From: CAZNOG01 sp964574635
Lineage (GTDB): Bacteria > Bacteroidota > Bacteroidia > Flavobacteriales_D > Cryomorphaceae
Direction: 5' to 3'
NCBI GenBank assembly: GCA_964574635.1
Contig: CAZNOG010000003.1
Location: 1-64,000, forward strand
Length of the DNA: 64,000 bases
In this document: positions 59,121 through 64,000 of the stretch, in pieces
How the letters are laid out: each line of letters opens with the position of its first letter
Position numbering within the stretch: position 1 is the first letter of the stretch
Program-made: the position numbers and the translations under genes
Notes under the pieces: model-generated
Seen by the model: the letters and a program-made list of their open reading frames with translations, nothing else
Told to the model about the DNA's origin: nothing
Database searches by the model: none

Positions 59121-59265
59121 ACCTCGGCGGATGAGACGCGCATGGAAAGAGAGAAAAACGGAAAATCAGCGACCCTCCCGCAAGGGTGATTCGGGGGTAC
59201 GCCCAAAAACGCAACTTCGAACTTTTGTATGGGCTTCAAACCGAAGCAGTGTTGCTTGGGGATTC

Positions 59266-59273
59266 TATCTTTG
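59266..59273 (+). promoter_or_regulatory. -7 box TATCTTTG for the enoyl-CoA hydratase gene
   Basis: TATCTTTG ends 17 bp before the ATG at 59291. It supports that start over an ATG at 59186, which would place the promoter inside the coding region. Confidence 0.5.
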
Positions 59274-59290
59274 CAGGGTTACGAACCAAA

Positions 59291-60076
59291 ATGGCCGACA
59301 TGACTACCGAAAATATTCTGATTCAAGACGAAGGGAACATTCGATTGATCACGATCAACCGCCCCGACAAACTCAACGCGCTGAACCGCGACCTGATCGC
59401 CGGACTGGCCGACGCCATGGAAGCCGCCGACGAGGATAAAAACGTGAGGGTGATTATTCTGACCGGCGCGGGCGACAAGGCTTTTGTGGCCGGTGCAGAC
59501 ATCGCCGAATTCGCGCATTTTGACCACAAGGAAGGGCGGGAATTGAGCGCCATGGGTCACAAAACGCTGTTTAACAAAATCGAGGAATTGGGTACGCCGG
59601 TGATCGCGGCGGTAAACGGTTTTGCTTTGGGCGGGGGGCTCGAACTGGCCATGGCATGCCACGTGCGCTATGCCTCGGACCGCGCGCGTATGGGGCTTCC
59701 GGAAGTGTCTTTGGGCGTGATTCCGGGCTACGGCGGTACGCAGAGGCTGCCCCAACTCGTGGGCAAGGGAAGGGCCTTGGAAATGATCGCTACCGCGGGC
59801 ATGGTAGACGCAGAAGAAGCGTACAGAATTGGGTTGGTGAACCGCGTATTTCCCCACGATGAGCTCTTGGATGCGTGCAGGGAATTGGCCGGAAAAATCG
59901 GCAAGAATTCGCGTACCGCGATCGCGGCGGCAATCCGTTCGGTAAACGCTTTCTACAAGGAGGGAGTGAACGGAATGGACGTGGAGATCGACGCCTTCGG
60001 CAGCTGCTTCGGCAGCGATGATTTCATGGAAGGTACCGCGGCGTTTATGGAGAAGCGCAAGCCGAATTTCGGCTGA
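59291..60076 (+). CDS. Enoyl-CoA hydratase/isomerase family (crotonase)
   Basis: 261 residues from the ATG giving MADMTTENIL. INRPDKLNALNRDLI, VRVIILTGAGDKAFVAGADI and VIAAVNGFALGGGLELAMAC (oxyanion-hole Gly) are crotonase signatures, with the two catalytic Glu in GLPEVSLGVIPGYGGTQRLP matching true hydratases. NGMDVEIDAFGSCFGSDDFM and EGTAAFMEKRKPNF end the protein. Likely 3-hydroxybutyryl/3-hydroxyacyl-CoA dehydration in fatty-acid or butyrate-type metabolism; chain length is not clear. Confidence 0.96.
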   Translation: MADMTTENILIQDEGNIRLITINRPDKLNALNRDLIAGLADAMEAADEDKNVRVIILTGAGDKAFVAGADIAEFAHFDHKEGRELSAMGHKTLFNKIEELGTPVIAAVNGFALGGGLELAMACHVRYASDRARMGLPEVSLGVIPGYGGTQRLPQLVGKGRALEMIATAGMVDAEEAYRIGLVNRVFPHDELLDACRELAGKIGKNSRTAIAAAIRSVNAFYKEGVNGMDVEIDAFGSCFGSDDFMEGTAAFMEKRKPNFG

Positions 60077-60098
60077 TAAAAGGCAGGAAGGCAGACCT

Positions 60099-61592
60099 AT
60101 GGGGGCATTGCGAAAACTCGCGGGTCAAACCGCCATTTACGGTGTGAGCAGCATCGTGGGTCGCCTCATGAACTACCTGCTCACCCCTCTTTACACGCGG
60201 GTTTTCGCCACCGGTGAATACGGCGTGGTGACCGAGTTTTACGCCTACGTGGCCTTCCTCATCGTATTGCTGACCTACGGCATGGAGACCGCCTTCTTTA
60301 GGTACGGCTCCGCCGCCGAAGGGACGAAAGCCAAAGAGAGGGTGTTCAGCACGGCTCTGCTGTCGCTGGTGATGACCACCTCGGTATTTGTGGCGGTGGT
60401 GTCGATTTTCGCCCCGGAAGTGGCCGCGGGGATGGGGTACGCCGCCCATCCCGAATACGTGTGGATGTTCGCGTGGATCATCGGCCTCGACGCACTGGTA
60501 ACCATCCCCTTCGCCCGCTTGCGACTGAAAAACAAGCCCGTGGTTTTTGCCGGTATCAACCTCGCCGGCATAATGATCAACATCGGGCTCAACCTGTTTT
60601 TGCTGCTGTATTGTCCCAAGGCCTACGCCGACCCCGAAGCCTTCGGGCATTCCTTCATCGCCTCGTTTTACGATCCCTCCTTCGGCATCGGGTATATTTT
60701 CGTCGCCAACCTGATTTCCAGCGCCGCGCGTTTCGCCATGCTCCTGCCGTGGATGGCGGGTATTCGCCACGGTTTCGACCGGGAAGTGTACAAGAAACTT
60801 CTGCGCTACGGCTTGCCCTTGCTGATTTTGGGCTTGGCCGGCATCGTCAATGAGACCTTCGACCGCGCGTTTTTCGTGGATCTCTCGGGCTTGCCCGAAG
60901 AGGCCGCGCGAGCCCAACTGGGAATTTACGGTGCGTGTTACAAAGTGGCCATGTTGTTGAGCATCGGCATCCAGGCGTACCGCTTCGCGGCCGAGCCGCT
61001 GATATTTTCCATGTCCAAAGACGGCTCCCGAGACAAGGCCCAATCCGATATCATGTTGTTTTACATGATCGTGGCCCTGTTCATCGCGTTGGCCATATTG
61101 GTGTTCGAAGACGTGGTGCTGCTATTGATCGGCGAGAACTTCCGGGAAGGCCGCCACGTCATCCCCATCCTGTTGGCGGCGTACATCTGTTTCGGGTTGG
61201 TTTTCAACCTGTCTTTCTGGTACAAGCTGAACGACAAAACGCGGTACGGGGCACTGATCGCCATAGCGGGCGCGGCGGTAACCATCGCGATCAACCTGTG
61301 GGCCGTTCCGAAGTGGGGCTATTACGGATCGGCGTGGGCGACTTTCGCGGCTTACTTTACGATGTTGCTGCTCTCGTACCATCTCGGTCGCAAGCACCAC
61401 CCCGTCCCCTACCCCGTTCGGCGCATGCTGGGATACACCGCGGTGGCGGTGGCGCTGGTGGTACTCCACCGCGTTGCGGGGTTGACCGGTGCGGTTTCCC
61501 TGATCGCGGGCGGGATGGTGTTGTTGTTGTACGGTTCCATTATTTTCGCAGGTGAGAGAAAACGAATCAGGATTCCCCATGGTAAAGATTGA
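60099..61592 (+). CDS. Polysaccharide/lipid flippase (MOP superfamily, Wzx-like)
   Basis: 497 residues from the ATG giving MGALRKLAGQTAIYGVSSIV; the frame upstream runs into the hydratase gene. About 14 membrane helices, including YVAFLIVLLTYGMETAFFRY, VVFAGINLAGIMINIGLNLF, LISSAARFAMLLPWMAG, LLILGLAGIVNETFDRAFFV, IMLFYMIVALFIALAILVFE and IAGAAVTIAINLWAV. The start and TPLYTRVFATGEYGVVTEFY are typical of polysaccharide biosynthesis flippases. It overlaps dut by 14 bp. The lipid-linked glycan it moves is unknown. Confidence 0.93.
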   Translation: MGALRKLAGQTAIYGVSSIVGRLMNYLLTPLYTRVFATGEYGVVTEFYAYVAFLIVLLTYGMETAFFRYGSAAEGTKAKERVFSTALLSLVMTTSVFVAVVSIFAPEVAAGMGYAAHPEYVWMFAWIIGLDALVTIPFARLRLKNKPVVFAGINLAGIMINIGLNLFLLLYCPKAYADPEAFGHSFIASFYDPSFGIGYIFVANLISSAARFAMLLPWMAGIRHGFDREVYKKLLRYGLPLLILGLAGIVNETFDRAFFVDLSGLPEEAARAQLGIYGACYKVAMLLSIGIQAYRFAAEPLIFSMSKDGSRDKAQSDIMLFYMIVALFIALAILVFEDVVLLLIGENFREGRHVIPILLAAYICFGLVFNLSFWYKLNDKTRYGALIAIAGAAVTIAINLWAVPKWGYYGSAWATFAAYFTMLLLSYHLGRKHHPVPYPVRRMLGYTAVAVALVVLHRVAGLTGAVSLIAGGMVLLLYGSIIFAGERKRIRIPHGKD

Positions 61593-62019
61593 AATCATCA
61601 ACCGGTCCAAGCACGCCCTCCCCGAATACGCGACGGAGCTGAGCGCGGGCTGTGACCTCCGCGCCGACTTGCCGCGCACGACGGTATTGGGTTCCCTTCA
61701 GCGGGCGCTGATACCCACCGGATTGTATTTGGCCCTGCCCAAGGGGTACGAAGCCCAGGTGCGCCCACGCAGTGGGTTGGCCTACCGCGAAGGCCTTACC
61801 GTGCTGAATTCCCCTGGCACGATCGACGCCGATTACCGCGGTGAGATCAAGGTATTATTGATAAATTTGTCGAATCAATCCATCGAAATACGCGACGGCG
61901 ACCGAATTGCGCAAATGGTCATCACCAAGCACGAAGTCGCCGACTTTCACGCCGTGGAGGTGCTTTCTTCCACCGCAAGAGGCAGCGGTGGCTTCGGAAG
62001 CACAGGAAAAAACAATTAA
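61579..62019 (+). CDS. dut: dUTP diphosphatase
   Basis: 146 residues from the ATG giving MVKIEIINRS; an ATG nine codons earlier lies deeper in the flippase gene. Trimeric dUTPase motifs are complete: AGCDLRADL (1), PRSGLAYREG (2), GTIDADYRGEIKVLLIN (3), RIAQMVITK (4) and the C-terminal GSGGFGSTG (5). It removes dUTP and supplies dUMP. Confidence 0.97.
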   Translation: MVKIEIINRSKHALPEYATELSAGCDLRADLPRTTVLGSLQRALIPTGLYLALPKGYEAQVRPRSGLAYREGLTVLNSPGTIDADYRGEIKVLLINLSNQSIEIRDGDRIAQMVITKHEVADFHAVEVLSSTARGSGGFGSTGKNN

Positions 62020-62025
62020 ATCCTC

Positions 62026-63027
62026 ATGAACATCATCATCCCCATGGCCGGCATGGGAAAGCGCCTTCGACCGCACACCCTCACCGTACCCAAACCCTTG
62101 GTGAAGATAGCCGGTAAGCCCATCGTGCAACACTTGGTGGAAGACATCGCCCGCTTGGTGGATGAGCCCATCTCAAAGATCGTCTTCGTCACCGGCCGCT
62201 TCGGTGAGGAGGTGGAAAACCACCTCGTGGAAACCGCGAAGGAACTGGGCGCCGAAGGAGAAATCGCGTACCAGGACGAAGCCCTCGGCACCGCACACGC
62301 CGTGTGGTGCGCGCGTGAAGCGCTCCGTGGCAAGGTCATCGTGGCATTCGCCGACACCCTTTTCAAGGCCGATTTCCAATTGGACGATGAGGCGGATGGG
62401 GTTTTGTGGGTGAAACAAATCGACGACCCGTCTTCCTTCGGGGTGGTCAAATTGGATTCCCGCGGTCAAATCGTCGATTTCGTAGAGAAACCCAAGGAGT
62501 TCGTGAGCGACTTGGCGATGATCGGCGTTTATTTTTTCCGCGACGGAGAGGCGCTCAAAGAGGCCATCGACACTTTGATGAAAAACGGCGACATGAAGGG
62601 AGGGGAATACCAACTTCCCGACGCGCTGCGGATGCTGACCAACGAGGGCAAGAGATTTACCGCCGGCAAGGTGGACGAATGGATGGACTGCGGCAATCCG
62701 AAAGTGACCGTGGAGACCGCGGTAAAAGTGCTCGAAATGAAATTTCCCCAATCGGAGATCCACCCCGACAGCCGCATCGATCATTCGGTCATCGTGCCCC
62801 CGTGCTACATCGGTCCCGATGCGGTGATTTCCCACGCGGTGGTCGGTCCCGGGGTGTCCGTGGGCAAAGGCACGAAAATTGAGAACTCCCGGGTTTCGCA
62901 TTCCCTGCTCCAAGATCACACCCACTTGTCCGGAGTCCACATCCAACACAGCATGGTGGGGAGCCATGCCGAATACGAATCGCCGGCGAAAACCTTGAAT
63001 TTGGGCGATTACAACAGCGTTTCATGA
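62026..63027 (+). CDS. Sugar-phosphate nucleotidyltransferase
   Basis: 333 residues. The N-terminal signature MAGMGKRLRPHTLTVPKPLV is the pyrophosphorylase motif; EDEALGTAHAV-like YQDEALGTAHAVWCAREALR and VIVAFADTLFKADF follow, then WVKQIDDPSSFGVVKLDSRG, GEYQLPDALRMLTNEG and DEWMDCGNPKVTVE. From ~residue 245 a left-handed beta-helix begins (IHPDSRIDHSVIVPPCYIGP). The resemblance is to glucose-1-phosphate thymidylyl/uridylyltransferases. The combination dut, this gene and a TPR lipoprotein is one I recall from other Bacteroidota. The nucleotide and sugar are not assigned. Confidence 0.92.
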   Translation: MNIIIPMAGMGKRLRPHTLTVPKPLVKIAGKPIVQHLVEDIARLVDEPISKIVFVTGRFGEEVENHLVETAKELGAEGEIAYQDEALGTAHAVWCAREALRGKVIVAFADTLFKADFQLDDEADGVLWVKQIDDPSSFGVVKLDSRGQIVDFVEKPKEFVSDLAMIGVYFFRDGEALKEAIDTLMKNGDMKGGEYQLPDALRMLTNEGKRFTAGKVDEWMDCGNPKVTVETAVKVLEMKFPQSEIHPDSRIDHSVIVPPCYIGPDAVISHAVVGPGVSVGKGTKIENSRVSHSLLQDHTHLSGVHIQHSMVGSHAEYESPAKTLNLGDYNSVS

Positions 63028-64000
63028 GATTTTACCCGGCACATATCCTCTTTGTTTTCATCTGCGCATCGGCGTTTTTGACCGGCTGCAAATCGGGCGA
63101 GGGCGCCCAGAGCGGTGCGGCTGTCGCCGATTCTCCGCTCACCGATTCGGTATTGAATGCGGGGGAGGAAAAGATTTTCCTGATGGCGTTTTACGACGGG
63201 CTGCGCGCCAAAATATTGGACAACCACCAAGAGGCGAGAAAATCCTTCGAGAAAGCCCTGGAGATAAACCCGGGGAGCGGCGCCACGCACTACGAGATGG
63301 CCCAAATCCACCTGGCCGAGAATCGGATAGACCGGGCGATTTTCCACGCCGAAAAGGCCTACGCCTCCGACAAAAACAACCCGTGGTACGGTGAGGCTCT
63401 CGCCATGCTTTACGGTGAAACCGGAAGGTGGGATGACGGCATCGCGGTCATGCGCGACATGATCGAGCGCCACCCGGAAAATCGGGAAAACCACTACCGA
63501 TTGGCCAATCTTCTGTCCGCGAGGAAAAAGTACGGCGACGCATTGGAAGTTTTGGACAAAGTGGAAGAAAATTTCGGCCCGAGCGAAGACCTGTCCATGC
63601 AGCGTCAGATGATTTATCTCGAACAGGAAAAGTACGATTTGGCGTTGGCGGAGGTCGATCGACTGATCGATATCAACCCGTCGGAACTCCGCTACCTCGG
63701 CATCAAGGCGGAAATCCTGGAGAAAGCCGGCCGGCGCAAGGAGGCGATGGCTCTCTACGAAACCATGCTCGAAATGGACCCCGGAAACGGGTATGTACTG
63801 TTGGCTTTGTACGAGGATGCGCGCAATGCGGGAGATCAAGAGCGGGCGGAGGAGTACCTCGGCGGGGCTTTCGCCAGCAACGAATTGAACATCGATCTGA
63901 AGATCAACATTTTTCTCAATCTCATGTCGGCCACGGGCCCCAATTCCGATCACTCCGCACTCTTGGAGTACGCCGACATTTTGCGGGATACGCATCCTGA
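63024..64000 (+). CDS. TPR-repeat lipoprotein, cut by the window end
   Basis: At least 325 residues, no stop before the window ends. The ATG at 63024 overlaps the previous stop as ATGA. The lipoprotein signal is LFVFICASAFLTGC. TPR units start near residue 50: ILDNHQEARKSFEKALEINP, ATHYEMAQIHLAENRIDRAI, NHYRLANLLSARKKYGDALE, and EILEKAGRRKEAMALYETML. It is likely an envelope scaffold protein; its partner genes downstream are not visible. Confidence 0.9.
   Translation, partial: MRFYPAHILFVFICASAFLTGCKSGEGAQSGAAVADSPLTDSVLNAGEEKIFLMAFYDGLRAKILDNHQEARKSFEKALEINPGSGATHYEMAQIHLAENRIDRAIFHAEKAYASDKNNPWYGEALAMLYGETGRWDDGIAVMRDMIERHPENRENHYRLANLLSARKKYGDALEVLDKVEENFGPSEDLSMQRQMIYLEQEKYDLALAEVDRLIDINPSELRYLGIKAEILEKAGRRKEAMALYETMLEMDPGNGYVLLALYEDARNAGDQERAEEYLGGAFASNELNIDLKINIFLNLMSATGPNSDHSALLEYADILRDTHP

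Noticed and set aside
1..64000. CRISPR arrays, tRNA and rRNA genes
   Set aside because: I saw no regularly spaced direct repeats and no tRNA T-loop/acceptor pattern or rRNA segment anywhere in the window.

Overview
This window is a chromosomal segment from a member of the Bacteroidota, probably near the Flavobacteriales. Evidence includes two secreted proteins with type IX secretion (T9SS) C-terminal sorting domains, the T9SS lipoprotein PorW/SprE, a MurF-alanine racemase fusion, the panC / glycogen-synthase-like / DUF4270 / glmS neighbourhood, an ATP synthase operon without beta and epsilon, and -7 boxes of the TAnnTTTG type. Most of the window is GC-rich for this phylum. The first ~4.83 kb and an islet at ~13.44-14.7 kb are clearly AT-rich and look foreign.

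Layout. (1) 1-4.83 kb: accessory, AT-rich and eroded. It holds an ELWxTDGT-repeat T9SS protein, a tyrosine-integrase remnant followed by a perfect inverted repeat, a broken NAD(P)-binding gene, a small beta-barrel protein, and the C-terminal part of a ribonucleotide reductase alpha chain joined to a palindromic element. (2) 4.95-6.8 kb, minus: three-gene operon of a YqcI/YcgG (GntA-like) heme N-hydroxylase family protein, an FMN-binding PaiB-like protein and a DUF1989 protein. (3) 6.98-13.2 kb, minus: stress and DNA-repair cassette with SDR oxidoreductase, single-lobe solute-binding lipoprotein, CDF cation transporter, Ku, DNA ligase D and a DUF892 ferritin-like protein. (4) 13.4-14.7 kb: AT-rich islet with a pentapeptide-repeat protein and debris. 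(5) 14.8-31.7 kb: housekeeping, with acyl-CoA dehydrogenase, gatC, an outer-membrane barrel, ECF sigma plus membrane partner, lepA, OmpA lipoprotein, radA, heptose-1-P adenylyltransferase, a flippase-like membrane protein, panC, a GT5-like protein, DUF4270 and glmS. (6) 31.7-45 kb: murF-alr, tdk, M28 peptidase, rsmI, MDR oxidoreductase, epimerase, cysH-like reductase, a five-FAS1 secreted protein, queD and a second ECF sigma. (7) 46-55 kb: porW/sprE, bactofilin, atpZ, an AtpI-like protein and atpB-E-F-H-A-G. (8) 55-64 kb: a 1232-residue NtrY-like histidine kinase, enoyl-CoA hydratase, polysaccharide flippase, dut, a sugar nucleotidyltransferase and a TPR lipoprotein cut by the window end.

Two non-coding themes run through the GC-rich part. 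At least five intergenic copies of a long-hairpin element share conserved ends (GCGGCATCC ... GATACAGC) but have different, internally complementary stems. An 18-bp motif, GGGTTTTTGTGGGTGTGG, recurs five times, once inside the histidine kinase gene. I saw no tRNA, rRNA, CRISPR array or intact insertion sequence.
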